From NCBI RefSeq assembly GCF_029227915.1, contig NC_079882.1, positions 20,837,001 to 20,901,000 of the forward strand: a DNA stretch of 64,000 bases. Reading direction: 5' to 3'. This DNA comes from Hydractinia symbiolongicarpus. Its lineage: Eukaryota > Cnidaria > Hydrozoa > Anthoathecata > Hydractiniidae. Under the pieces are notes generated by a model. It had not been told where the DNA came from, ran no database searches, and saw nothing but the letters and a program-made list of their open reading frames with translations. A program made the translations under genes and the position numbers. Shown piece by piece: positions 26,151-39,561 of the stretch; the first letter of the stretch is position 1; the number at the start of each line of letters is the position of its first letter.

Positions 26151-27660
26151 TGTTTCAGAATTATATCATGAAAATGTGTTAAATTAATATTTAGTCATTC
26201 TTTTTCCTTTGAGGCGAAGATTAAAGGAGGAATGGAAATTAGTTTTATTATATGTGATAGAGTTGGGAGAATATAGTATTAGATCATACATTAATTTTAT
26301 TCATAAAACCAATCAGAATTACAATTCCTAATTCCTAAATATTCATTGAGGCCCTTGCTGAATGAATTGTTAAGTGTAATACTCAAAGAGACTTGTTTAA
26401 TGAGAAAAGAACAAAAAAACAAAAGAGAAAACGAAACCTTAAAACCTACCTGCCTATTTTTTAAATTCAAGCGTGTGTATTTCGGCTAGTTAATCATGTG
26501 ATGTTTTATAAAAAATATATTTTCAGTCGCTGATTATAGAAAGATCAAAACAGATTTTTCACATTGACGGTAGGAGTACGATAGGATGGGTTTATATATT
26601 TTTTTTCTTTGACATTTAAAAGATAAGTAAAATAAGTGTAAAACTGTCATGTTCATATTTAGATGAACTTTTAATTTATGGTATGTTAATTGCAATTTTA
26701 AAATTTGTGTATGATCACAAAACAGCCTGTACAATTTTAGAAATAAATTGGAGATTTAAGACTATTTTTAGAAGCGACTTGAAGATCGAATATAGTCTAG
26801 AAAATTTCATTAGTGCCAATCACAGATAAATTTTTTTCGTCACTTCATATTTATTCTGGCGGGAACTATGGAACTTTGTCGGAACAGAACTTAGCAAGAT
26901 TTTTTATAACTTTGTCTGTAAGTCTTGGTCGCAGAAAAAACCTTCCAGTTTGTGAAGTAAACATAGATATTGATAGATATTTTAACTAAAGGGAAAGTCA
27001 GGTTTGCGCACAAATCATGCACATATGATGTTATTGCATCCATTCCAAATGATATGGACTGACCTGATTAGGAATAATGTTTCAGAACATTGTTGCTTAG
27101 AGATCCAAAAACATCATAATTATAAACATTGTCATTTTAAATCGTATTGTAATTACATAATATACATTCAAAATTTTTTGTGCTTCCGCTATAAAGAAAT
27201 TAAAAATTTATCTTGCATAATCTTGCCATTATTTTTTCCGTTCTTAATTATTTGAGATTGTTTGAATTCGATTGATGTGCCTCTTGTACTTCTCTGCTCA
27301 TAAAACTGTTGAAGTAAATTGCGACCTTGAGATCTTCAAAAGCAGTATTTACAATTGTATCAACGTTAAAATTTATTGGAATACAACTGAACTCGTAAGA
27401 TTTCGGCGCGTAAATTTGCCAAATGCAATTTTATTCCGTTTGCGTTTGAAAGTTGGATAAGTAATACAATAATTTTTCAGTAATATTTATCCATTATCCA
27501 TTATTCAATGTTCTTTTCACACAGTGTATCAGTCCTTTCATGGCGCACAACCTTTCGTGAACTCATCTCTCACCATATGGGTATATTGTAATTCATTATT
27601 ATTTTTTGTTTTTAGATATTCCATACACTGCATACATCCTGGCATTTGTGGTTTAGCTAC
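26151..27660. other. Intergenic DNA, nothing recognised
   Basis: AT-rich sequence downstream of the compact adhesion receptor. The small open frames at 27004-27255 and 27272-27460 carry no domain signature and have no supporting splice context. Confidence 0.6.
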
Positions 27661-30600
27661 CTACTTATGAGAATTTCCTTTGTCGAAGCCTAAAACGAAG
27701 AAACAAAATTATTATGCATCAAGCATCAAGAATAAATAGAATCCTCTTTCTAGTTACTTACTAAAACTTGCAATAACAATTTTACTCACCAGAAGAAGAA
27801 CTTTTAACTGACATTGAATGTCTGTGTCCTCCATATGACCTCATCGAAAGCACTTTCAAGATCTCCTTTCTTTTATCCTTATGGGCAATCACAAAGATAA
27901 GAAATATTATAAAGCCTTGTAATGAATTAAAAATCGAGAACAAATATTGAAAAATGTCTCTTAAGTCACCAATGGCTAAAACAGCGAATGCCCATGTCAA
28001 GCCAAGTATTGTTGAACATACAAAGACTCTCCACAGCTGTAGAATGCGTTCATGTCTATCTTTTACTCCTTTGATTGTTTTCGGTGTCCTCATTCCTCTC
28101 AGAGCAAAAATCAATACTATCACGTTTCCCATTAAAATGAGACATATGGGTAAAAGCAAGCCAAAGAAGAATGCATACCCATGGACAACACACCTATGAA
28201 TTCATGTTATAGAACGATAAATAATTGAGACTACTACATAGTGCAGTTTATACTGATAATGACTTAATGACTTACAAATCATCATTACCCAGCTCATCAG
28301 AACCTGCTCCAACTGTAATAATCACAACCACAAGAGGTGTGCCTGAAATAAAAATGCATTTGGTTGACATATGACAAATTAAGTAAATGTTAATACTGAT
28401 GTTTGGATAGTTCTGGTTCTTGCGACGTAACTATTGAACAAAATAAAAACTATTTATAAGAACTGCTTGAGGGATGAAAAATTGACCACAGTTACAAAAA
28501 TAGACTGTTTTTTAACTGAAAATTTAAGAAAAATTGTAGTTGGTATGGGCAACTTGGTGTGAGCCATCCTAACTACGCCAGAGTATAAGCAAACATTGCG
28601 TTTGATTAAACTACTTGTAATACGTTGATAAAATTACAAATGCTTGCTAGACAAATACTGTACTAGGGTAGCCAGTACACAAAATGTTAAGGCTTTACAT
28701 CACTTACACCAAGCAATACTGGCCAATCTATGGAACAGTCCATTTTCATGTTTAGAAGCATGGAATATCACCACAAAATTCATGTAAAGATTAAAAGCTT
28801 CAACAGCTGTCCAACAAAATGTTGCCAAGAGAAAATATTGCATCAATCCTGATATGACTTGACAAGTTGACCTTGAAGACGTTCTTTCAGCCCCAACCAG
28901 AAAAATTACCATCGTAATGAGTAGAGATAAACATAAACACACCAATATTTTAGATGAAAGGTTCTGGCGATATTTTCTACAAAATAATAATTAAATGGCG
29001 TTTAGATATTTTTATTACAACATGAATTATTGTTGCCTTGAATTGGCATACATTTTCCCCTTTTTTTATTGCTCCTTAAAAACGATCGAGTGAAGCAGGT
29101 ACATTCGTTCATATGTAGAAATAACTATTATCAATAAAGGACCATAACCCCCTTAACGTTTTTATCTCATTCAATACTCTATTTCATGGAATGTCTTCAG
29201 AGAAACTATTCTGGAATGGTACTTTAACTAAAATAACATCCTCACCTGACAAGAACGAAAACCAAAATAGTCATCGACAAAGCTGCAATAGATATTCCAC
29301 AACCTATCCATGTAATCAATTTCAGCGTGAGCGGATTATTGAAGTCTTGGTTGATGTTTAAGATTAATGCGAAGTTTGTCAAATGATTGCATTGACATGT
29401 TACAAAGTCTCCTGTCGCAGAGGGTAGTGTAGTACAGCCTTCTTGCGACCAATCATCTGTTTTTAAAATTTGAATTAATAACACCAAATAAGTAATAAGT
29501 TACATAGTCTGAGATAATATGGGAAAATGGATCTCTTACACTGGTGGGTGTAAAATACGTGGTGAGGTAAGGAAAGGGAAAGACACAAAGTTTAAAGTTA
29601 CCTTTATTAAAGTCCCAGTATTGACAAGTTTCGTTGCCAATATAGTTTGATGCCTTCCTAAATGATATCTTTACAGGATTCTCTAAGTTTGACACAGTCT
29701 TGTTCCCAATAGTTGCAGAAAAAACACTGCTTTGCAACCTAAGGCTGTTTTGTCCACTTGTTATGCTTGGTGGTTTCATATGCTGACGTTTCATAAAATA
29801 ATAGCCTTTTCCAAAACAGAATGTGTGTACAAATGTTCCATTTGTTTTTATCAAAGCTTCCTTTGGAATAACAATGAAACTGGCTACTTCATCTTCATTC
29901 CCATGTTCAATTTCAGTTATTGATATGCCAAGAGATCCATTCATTGTTTGTAATCCCACTACATGGACATCTTCACTTTGGTTAACTTTAGCTACAGTGA
30001 AAGCTAAATTTTCTTTCACTAATGAATAAGATGGTATATCACTGTTAACTAACCAAAACCCAATCTTTGTAGCAAGTAAATCCAAAGACGTCAGCAACTT
30101 TGTGGATGTATTTAAAATTTCATCTGATTCTACAATGGTGGATAGGTTACAGTTCAGTAGCATGCTAGCTATCTGAAACAGTTCGCTAAAGACCTATATG
30201 GAATCAACAAAATATTTTCAATAATAACAAGTATTCTCATTTGGAATATTTTAGTATTTGTTGTAAAAAACTATTTAGATGGACTGTTTAGATTAACGAT
30301 TAACTAATTGTAAGGCGAGATTTTCAAGATGAATTACCTGGTTATCTGTGTCAAACTTGACATCTAAACTCTCCACAAGATCAGTAAAATATTTCTCTGC
30401 TTGTCCAAACACAATAGGAGATGTTACATTTAGAAACTTAAAACGATTTATAAATTTATGAGCAGCTTCTTGGATTGATTGACAGCCAGTTTCTCCTCGT
30501 TTTGTGCACAAACTTTTCTAAAAAATACATACAAACTTCATATAGCGCAGTTATTGTCCGGCTTTGCTATGACGCATGTGCAATAGGTCAAGAAAAGTCG

Positions 30601-31370
30601 AATGATGATAACAGATGTCGTCAATTTTCCGACATTATACTTTGAAGAATTGATAGCGGTTCTGTATTTTACACAATTACATTTAACACAATAGAGGAAG
30701 TCTAATTAACACTTTTTTTTAAAACATATCAACCAAGTTAAATAATAATTTTCCAACATTAAAAATTTACGAGTATAATAGACAACAAGCAATAACTTAC
30801 CGAATCAAACCCCGTGAAGAAGTCTGGAATGTTTTTAGAGGGATCTACGAATGTATCTAAAAGAAGATTGCATATTACGTAATTTTTTATATATATAATA
30901 TTTTTAGCTTTTTTGGAAAAGACGTTTCCCGGTAAATATACCCAATAAAAACCCTGCAATTTGAGACATTTTTATGGCGAAAAAATTGCCTAACTATATT
31001 TAAGATACTAAAACTGCTCTTATTAATGTTGCTTTCGCCTCTCATATGTTTCAAGATTTTTTTCTGCTCCAAAATGCGACTCCCTCTAGCTTAAGAGGGC
31101 ATTTATTATTTTTATTTATCCTTAGGGCGCACTTATTGAAAAAGGAGTGCTTATTCAACCACTCGCAATAAAGAAATATAGAAAAACCAATTTGTACTAA
31201 CCTGGTATAGTAATGTTTGTTTTTGTAAAGGAGACATTTGCAGGTAAAACTGATGGCGTAGCTGGAATATTTGGAACGTCAGGAATATTTGGTAATGTTT
31301 TTGGAATCTTAAAGCTTTCAACGTTGCTACAGCAAAACAATAGAATACAAATCATCATTAAAATCTGCAT
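27661..31370 (-). CDS. Adhesion G protein-coupled receptor, compact form with signal peptide (nine exons)
   Basis: A complete gene model can be read. Exon 1 (31202-31370) starts with ATG and a signal peptide (MQILMMICILLFCCSNVES). Exon 30801-30856 (DPSKNIPDFFTGFDS) and exon 30338-30517 follow. Exon 29602-30172 is the GAIN domain (ending ETCQYWDFNK). Exon 29246-29456 holds the GPS (CQCNHLTNFALIL) and TM1; exon 28708-28976 TM2-3 (FLVGAERTSS, FCWTAVEAFNLY); exon about 28277-28342 TM4. Exon about 27789-28194 holds TM5-7 (ILGLTWAFAVLAIG, FNSLQGFIIFLIFV), and a last short exon 27661-27690 ends in GFDKGNSHK and TAG. Splice phases agree between the exons I checked. Cleavage is predicted between Leu and Thr of the GPS. 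The short ectodomain lacks the Ig/SEA-like modules of its paralogue at 15.7-21.0 kb. Together they form a tandem pair in the same orientation. Confidence 0.88.
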
Positions 31371-33035
31371 GTTGTCTTGATTTGAACAAGTTGGTTTGAA
31401 TTTTGAGAAAGGTTTTCCTATTTACTGCTACTTATTAGATAACTATTTGACTCTCATTAGATTGATAATTGATTGCAACAATTATGCTTGTCAGAAAGCC
31501 ACACAAATTACATGCCGGTTTCTATGCGTTAAAAATTCTTGTAAAATTGTGTCGTAACAGATTTTCCATGTAATTATTGTTTTTCTTAAAAATACTGCAA
31601 CATGTTGACCCTTTGTGGTCAAGGATGTGACAACAACATATAAGGTGAAATGTGAAATGGAGTAGAATGGTGTTTCCCCAATTTCCATGTTTAAAAGTGT
31701 GTTACAGTTTTGTTGTTTCTGCCCCTGCCCTGCTGTTGCTATGCAATCATACAAGAGATGTCCCAACAGATAGTACAGGGCACTCTAAAAAACCAATTTA
31801 ACAATGTCTACACCACCCAAATAATCCGTTGTTCCACAGCTTTCTCTGCTACACTAGATTTTTTCTGCACTATTTATTTTTGGTACTACTCACTAAAATA
31901 TATAGTATTTGGATAACCGATTTTTATACATTTTTTTTTCAAAAAACACACGATTGTGTTCAAACGTGTTATAGAAAAGATGTCTCCCGCTACAATTTGC
32001 ACAAAAAAACACAAATAAAAACCTGTTACTAATCCCTAACGACATTTTTCTAACTCTATATATATGTTAGGAGGAAAATGAAAAATTAGAAATTAGAAAT
32101 TATGCATATTTCCCGGGCGTTATGTATAAGGGTTAAGGGTGAGGGTTATTACTATTATGCGTAATAACCTGTTAATATACATAATTCCCGAATTTCTCAC
32201 AATACTGTAACATATATATAAAAAAATGAACAGGCAGTTCTAACAAACAATAATCTAAATTAAGAACCATAACTTGTTCACTTTGCGCAAAGTCCACTTA
32301 TTAACGTTGGGACGTCTATTTTCCAAATCAGATTAATATAAAGATATATAAGGTTCATTATTTGTATGTGAAAACCAGTTCAATTTTAATTATGAAAGTT
32401 AGATACTTTCGGCGAATTTATGATGAAAGGTTGTTAAAAAATGCAATCTCATATGTTGGAGGTGCTACTAATCTGTCAGTGATATAAATGAGAAAGCCAT
32501 AATATATAACCTTGGGTAAAAAACATCAAATACAATAAAGAGTGATTACATCACGTCGATGTCGTGAAAATGGATACAAAGGATGCGCATAAGAGATGAT
32601 TCACAATTATTACATGCAATTAAACATGGAATTTATGATGCATTATTTTAAAGCCTTATCAAAAAAGGTCAAATGTCGATACATTACCACGCATTGACAA
32701 TTAGTGACAGTAGGAAAAACAAATTGACAGCCTACTGGTCTTTTTCACCCTTGCACACAACATGACATTTTAGATTTAGTCGTACAGGCAAGGCTTCAAG
32801 CTTTGTTTGCAAGTTGAGAATCTTAAAGGAAACAGCATGTTGAATTGTTTTTTTACCTTCTTGGAAAAATTCTCTCCCACGGGTTTAAGTATCAAAATAC
32901 TCAATCAAAGTATTGATTTATTTCTCAATAAAGAATCAAAATATTGCCATATCATTATGACTTTGGAGAATATTTGTTTCTTCACCTATCCCAATTATTG
33001 TGCTCCAAAATCTGCTACCTTATTTCCGTTACGTG

Positions 33036-33100
33036 ATAATATTCAGCTACCAACAGGATTAATAACACAATTTATCCTGTTGTTGGTAGCTGAATATTAT
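33036..33100. ncRNA. Long hairpin, candidate small-RNA precursor or foldback element
   Basis: ATAATATTCAGCTACCAACA pairs perfectly with its complement TGTTGGTAGCTGAATATTAT. A 3-nt bulge and four further pairs (GGAT/ATCC) lie toward a small loop. The total of about 65 nt with a 20+ bp stem resembles a microRNA precursor, but a short foldback transposon would look the same. No expression evidence is available. Confidence 0.35.
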
Positions 33101-34329
33101 GCGCTTCTTCATTAAAGATCTTTTCGGATTTTTGTGTGAGCCTTAAGTGACTGACCTGTTATTAGATCACCTATATACTCTCGCGTGTTATAATAAGCTG
33201 ATATTAGTCGTTTAGTGACACATAAACTTTATTAAGTATAATTTATCAGTATGTTTATTTTTAATATTTACCAATATTATATATCGTCCATACTCCATCA
33301 TATAGATTTTGGTCTTAAAAAGTCCAATTTCCGAAATTATAATTATGTGTGATAATGACTGACAGATGAGACTGATGTACTCTTTGTTATTAGAGCCTAC
33401 TTAGTTATTGTAAGGTTGTTGTTTAAATAAGTAGCTAAGTGGAAAACTGAAATGCTAGGTTAAAGGAAGCAACCCTAACCATGAAAGAAGACGTCCAATG
33501 AACTTACAGCTGCTATGATCAAATGTTAATTTCATGTCCTTTCAACATGTTTCAATATCGTATTCTCTACCAGGCCTCATGGATTAAGTTAGCTCGCTTT
33601 CTCAAGTCTTAAAGATTCTTTGAAGTTCTCTGAATTAAACAATGTAATATGCAGCAATATCTATCCTTTTTAATTAGAATCGTATTTTGGTTGTGATAAT
33701 TGAGGATTAATCATTTTCATGACAATAGCTATTAAGACTGAAGGTGATAAACACCCACACAAAATATGAGGGCCTTTACATTATTCTATGATCGAAACTG
33801 TTGTTTTGTGCATACAATGAAAACTATTCTAAGCGTATACTCACAGGACAAAAATGTTGGTCCACTTTAGAGAGGTTTATACCAAAAAAAATTCCATATT
33901 TGATATAGATCTGTTTGTTTTTCTTACTAAATTACCAGTTGATGTAAAGAGTATCGGGAAAAAGTAAATGAATAGGTAATATACTCATGCGGGATCGGAA
34001 GTTTATGGAATGCCCGCATTATAGAGGTGTCCTCTTAAAAAAAACTGACCATCTTATTCAGATGTTCGCTTCAGAGAGACAGTTTCCACCGAATTTTTGT
34101 TTTTAACTTTTTAAATTATTCCGATGTTATGATTGGACAAACATGCAGGCAATTTCAACTTGCAATAAATATGTTTAGAGGTTCTCTATGTTATTTAAAT
34201 TTGTGGAAGTTAGAATATCTAGTCTTTTTTTATTAGTCCGAATACTTACATAGCTACTTTAGTGTTGGAAACACTGTTATCAATGTGGGTCCTGTGTTCT
34301 GAAAGTATACATTAAGTATACACAGGCAA

Positions 34330-34470
34330 ATACCTACCCAATTTCCCTCACATAGCATGGGTTGACCCGTAGCTGTAGTAAAGGCACTTGCTAAACATGC
34401 GCGCGCTGTGGACCGAACCACGGACCTTGTAATTACGAAGCAAACTCCATAACCACAAGGCCACGCGCCA
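34330..34470 (-). repeat. tRNA-derived SINE
   Basis: On the minus strand the element starts GGCGCGTGGCC and has a box A-like TGGCCTTGTGGTTATGG and a box B-like GGTTCGGTCC. A tRNA-unrelated body including TGTGAGGGAAATTGGGTA follows. The box spacing fits an RNA polymerase III promoter. Confidence 0.7.
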
Positions 34471-35511
34471 CTAAGTTTAACTTTAGTTTTAGTTGTTAGC
34501 TTTAGTTTTTTGTATTAATTTTTACTTTCTTGTCGTTTCTTGGGAATTCGATCTGCTCAATTTGCAATTGATGTTTTCTTTTTTCAAATTTACAAAAAAC
34601 TAGATACATCAACAAGTCAATATTAAATATGCAAATTCAAATTATTAGGTTATTGCTTAACATAAAAAAATAAAATGTTTTTACAAATAATACAACGTGG
34701 CAACATAATTTTATCAGAGTACAATTCTATTTTAGAGGATATTCGGTTGATTACTAACTCATTGGAATATCTGCGCATGACGACGAGTAGAAGAAAACGT
34801 CATCAACACCTCTGTCACCAGCAAAACTTCCTCTCCTTGCATAAAATCGAATCTAGAAGAATGACATTTTTCTTGCACTATTATCATATATAAGAAATCA
34901 ACCTATAGGTTAGGCTTCAGTTCATTAGGTATGTTTGACTTAACATATCTAAATAAAAGAAAGCGAAACACATAGGGAAGAGCGATTTCACATCACTGAA
35001 ATAACTTTTATCGACTTGTTGTTGAATTAAACGCATCTTTAAAAGTTTTTTTAAGCAAACCTCGTATGTATCAGTCGGTGATTGATCCAAATCAATTTTC
35101 TGTTGCACCCAATCATTTATATGAAGTTCATCAGTGTGCTTAAGTTTCTCTATTGGTGGTTGTGTTCCTATTATTTGCTCTACGCGAAATTCACCAGGAT
35201 CAACGAATGGTAAGGTGGTGTTTTGAAACATGTGCAACCAAAACGTCATGCAACGTGGCCCAGAAAATGGCGGGAGATTTTGTAGAGTAAAGTATGACTC
35301 ATCGCTTGGCTAAGGTTGAAGTAAATTCGGTACAGTATAAGAAGATTCAAAGTATAAATAATAACCTCGGCTGTCTCCTACAAGGTAAGTTTGGGAACTA
35401 TATTTAAATACGTCATGATGCATTATGAGATCTGCTCTTAGATTAGCACAAACAGCAGTCTAAACTTAAGTGTACTTTTCTTACACAAAAAATGGCCTGT
35501 AAATAGTTGAG

Positions 35512-35824
35512 TACTAGTCGTTAGTCCGTGGAAAATCCACGGGTTCGCCCGTCCTTTTTATACCGCATTGTGTGCTTCTTGCGATTGCGCAGCTAAGCTA
35601 CCATTTTGCGTGACAGACAGACGGACGTATACGGGTATTATAATATAGACTAGTCGTTGGCCGTGGAATAATCCACGGGTTTGCCCATCGTTTATATTTA
35701 CCCACCGCAACAAAGTGGATGAAAATATATCGCATTTGATATTCGTATTTCCGCAATATCATTTTCTAACTCAGCGGGGGGTCCGCGCAGAGACAGACAG
35801 ACGACGGCTATTATTATAGAGATA
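35512..35824 (-). repeat. Interspersed repeat R1, copy 2 (dimeric)
   Basis: Inverted relative to copy 1 at 264-572, lying in the intron between the two MAM exons. Both halves show the ACTAGTCGTTRG ... CCACGGGT pattern, and the far end reads ACGACGGCTATTATTATAGA. Confidence 0.8.
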
Positions 35825-38800
35825 TGCTCTTACCATAAGTGTGATCGTGGTAGGGTCCTGTGTTAATTGTTGGTGTTGCTCCTGTAATAAGCTGCCATCG
35901 ATTTAAGCCTGGGCCAAGCAGAAACTGACACAAAGTTTTCGTATACAAAGCACTTTCGAATGTACAATCATGTGGACCTAAAATATTTTTTAAAAAAAAT
36001 TACAATGACTTTCTTAACAGGAAGTTTTAACCAAAATTCGTTTTTTATAAGTACCTAAGCAAGTCATAATGAAGCAAGATTTGCTTTCTTCTTCACTTTT
36101 ATTATATGCTCAATCCTTCTTTAGGCATTCTAGTCCAGTGGTAACTGGTAGTGGGTTATTGCAAAGTCGGTTTCTATGTCTCACACCAGTACCACAGGTG
36201 AGCGAACAACTCGTCCACGTCGACCAAGCAGCCCAACTTCCATTCACTGAAATATGAAAGACATAAATTGCATTCTAAGTTTTCTAAGATTCCATTTACC
36301 ACACTCGTAATGCATTATTCTCACCAGGACATAGTTCATTATTGCAACTTTCGGTCAGAGATTCGTTGAACATTCGATCATCGTTGTTAGTAACACACAT
36401 TCCACCGAACTGCGGAGGAGGGTTATTACATTGACGAGTTCGTTTTAATTCACCTCCTCCGCATGTAACTGAGCAAGGCGTGTTTGTCCAACTACCCCAT
36501 TCTCCATCAACTATGAATTAAAAAGTAAAAAGCACATCAATTACGTTACTTTGGACAGAGAGAGCTGATTAAATAAAAAAAAATGTGAAGTACGTTTTTA
36601 AAGAGAACCAAGCTTATTTTTGTTTTTTATATTTCTTTTCTAAAATGGTTCCTTATATAAAAAAAGACCGTGTAGTCGGACAAAATGAAATTAGAAACAA
36701 ATTCTATAGACTTAACTCAATTTAGTGTTTAAAATATACCAACAATAATAATAGTAATAATAATATTAATAATAATAATAATAAATTACTTGGACAGTCT
36801 CTCAATCGGCATTCACGTGTATGTGATTCACTTAAACCAGTGCCAACAGTGTTATTTAAAAGACATTCTTTACCACCAAAAAGTGGTTCAGGACTATTAC
36901 AACTTCTGTTACGTCGTTTAAATCCAATGTCGCAAGATTTAGAACAAGAACTCCACGACTCCCAAGAGCTCCAACCTCCATGGACTAAATAATGTTAGTA
37001 TTTATTCGAACAAAATGCTTAATTATTTATTCTAAGTCTTTAAAAGTATGCATTACCTGGACAGAGCTGAGTATTACAAGCAAATGTTCGATTTTCTAAT
37101 AAACCATAGCCGTCATACGTGATAAATTCACAAGGGTTTCCAAGCCCCACTGGTGCTGGACTGTCGCAAACTCTTTCTTGGGTATAGAACCCTCCTCCAC
37201 AAGTACTTGAGCAGCCAGTTACGTTTTTCCATAGTCCCCATTTTCCATTCACTTTAAGAAAATCAAAAGTTAAACTATGTTTTTTTTGTCCAATTCAGGA
37301 ATTGACTTTATTTGTAATTTAATTCAACCAAAAAATAAAATACCCGGACAAACCATCTCGTTACATGCAACAAATACGTTTTCCTCTTGGTCTCGTGTGC
37401 CATTTTTCAACAAACATTCCATGCCTCCGAATTGAGGAGAAGGGTAATCACATGTCCTGTTTCGCTGTCTTAAGCCTTGATCACAAGTCTTATCACATGT
37501 GGTCCATGAACTCCAAGCTCCCCATTCTCCATGAACTATCGTCAGTAAAAATGATTAAAAAGATTTACGTAAATCAATGCGTTTAAATCAAAACGCTTTT
37601 ATAAAAAGCAAGTTTATCTTACTTGGACAAGGTCGTAAATTACAAGGAGTTGTTACGAATTCTTCCAACGAAGATGTGTTATCTATTTTAAGACAATTCC
37701 GTCCTCCAAATTGAGGTTCCGGATCATTACATTTGCGCGATCTGTTTAAAGCTCCATTTCCACAGGATGTTGAACATTCTGTTGTTGTCCAACTTCCCCA
37801 TTCACCATGAACTATAAAATCAGATCAAATTCACAATGCAATGTTAAGAATATTTTTTCTTTAGAAATTTGTGTAACACTTACTTGGACAAGGTCGTAAA
37901 TTACAAGGAGTTGTTGTGAATTCTTTTAACGAAGACGTGTTATCTGTTTTAAGACAATTCCGTCCTTTAAATTGGGGTTCCGGATCATTGCATTTGCGTG
38001 ATCTGTTTAAAGTACCATTTCCACAGGATGTTGAACATTCTGTTGTTGTCCAACTTCCCCATTCACCATGAACTATAAAAAGATTTTTCAATTATTACGT
38101 TTTTTGCTATAAGCGTAAGACAAGCGTATCTTAGAAGTTACCATACTAGGGCAAGAATTTCCTCCACAGTCTCTAGTTTGTGTCTCATATGTAGTCAGAG
38201 TTATGTTATCGCTCAACAGGCATTCCACGTTCCCGTAAAGTCCCAAAGTGTTGTTGCAAGTGCGATTGCGTCTTGTTTGTCCCAGGTCACATGTTACTGA
38301 ACACTCGCTCCAACTGTTCCATGTGCTCCACAGTCCAATAACTAAAATGTGTTTAGGTTGCAAAACATAATTAAAAAGGAATCATAATTAACCCATCCAC
38401 ATTTCCATTACAAATAAATTTATATAAATACCTGGACAAGGTTGACAATTACAAGCAAGGGTGCGATTTTCACACAAACCATACTCATCAGTTGTTACTA
38501 GCTGACATTCTTCTCCTTTCCCTTTGGGAGCAGGGTTGTTGCACAAACGCTTTTGATGATAGTAGCCTTTACCACAAGTCACTGAGCACTCTGTCAAATT
38601 GTGCCAAGGACCCCAACCACCATTTACTGTTTATAAAAAAATCAAGAATGATAGATATAATAACGCAGTAAGTTCCTTCATAATAAGTGGTGCAGTGATT
38701 TGTTTCCACTTATAAAAGCATAAGCGCATACCTGGGCATACCATTTGATAACACGTTCTTATGGCTAATTCATAGAAGTCAATTGATCTATTTGTCAAAA

Positions 38801-39555
38801 TACAGCCTGTTCTATCAACTGCTTTACATGTTCTGTTCCGATATTGTGTTCCATTACCACAGGAAGGAAAACAACTTGACCAGAATGACCAAGTTCCCCA
38901 CGTACTAACAGCTTTAAGAAACGTATGAATAATATTAGAAATACAACCGAATATCACCTGTCATCAACATAGCACATATCAAACTTAAACTGCCTTAATA
39001 TAATTAAATAATTATGTTCTCCTGTATGATGTAAACACTTCGCACTGTAATTTTTTCTGTTGTGTTATAAAAGTTATGGCAATCACGATCAGTGAGAGAT
39101 CCTACATAAGTGAGAAATACACGTAGTATTGTAACGGCCATCTGCTCGTTAGACGGGTATATCTGTCGAAGAAATCTAGTTCTGTTGTTCACCAATGTTC
39201 GAACTCACCTGGACAATTCTTTGTAAAACACGATTGTGTTTCTATTTCATATCGACCAATAGAACCATTAGCTAAATGACATTCGTTGCCACCAAGTACT
39301 AAAGGGTTAGCTATGCAACTTCTATTTCGATATTGTGTTCCATTGTTGCATGTCTGATCGCAGCGTGTCCATGTTGACCAAGAAGACCATGCACCATTAG
39401 CTAAGCGAATGGAAACAGTTTGACATAGTATAGTTACGTTTTTGACTCTCGTTATTATTTTTTACTTAACCTTCACCATTTGATTAAAGACTATATTCTT
39501 AATATACAGACATATTGATGTGGGTGTAAAAAAAAACAAGCGTTACCTGGACAAG

Positions 39556-39561
39556 CACCAA
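39556..39561. other. Target-site duplication, left copy (CACCAA)
   Basis: The six bases CACCAA flank the Polinton on both sides (right copy 56734-56739). A 6-bp duplication is the known length for Maverick/Polinton integration. Removing the element and one copy restores a continuous TSP1 exon frame. Confidence 0.9.

Larger units (their letters stand above)
31371..35060. other. Intergenic DNA between the receptor and the MAM/TSP1 gene
   Basis: No coding exon recognised; the end of the second MAM domain was looked for here and not found. It contains a long hairpin at 33036-33100 and a tRNA-derived SINE at about 34330-34470. The open frame at 32807-33115 overlaps the hairpin and has no domain. 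Confidence 0.55.
35061..39561 (-). pseudogene. MAM/TSP1 multidomain gene, 3' part: end of the split TSP1 exon, 11 TSP1 exons and a partial MAM domain
   Basis: Reading the minus strand from the Polinton edge: 39547-39561 is the last piece of the split TSP1 exon (ACPG, then GTAACG donor). TSP1 exons follow at 39209-39400, 38732-38911, 38432-38626, 38147-38341, 37884-38072, 37623-37811, 37344-37535, 37057-37251, 36790-36984, 36325-36510 and 36055-36246. Each has the W-x-x-W, CS-x-x-C, R-x-R and six-Cys pattern and splices in phase 1. MAM exons at 35834-35977 (CTFESALYTKTLCQF) and 35061-35377 (RCMTFWLHMF) come next. Two in-frame stops interrupt this part: TGA at complement 36110-36112 in the last TSP1, and TAG at complement 35310-35312 in the MAM exon. 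The MAM C-terminal exon was not found. It was probably a secreted adhesive or matrix protein, now damaged. Confidence 0.8.

Noticed and set aside
39555-39560. Alternative 5-bp target duplication CACCA with symmetric AG...CT ends
   Set aside because: The 6-bp CACCAA with 5'-AG and TC-3' ends fits the known Polinton rule and needs no exception.
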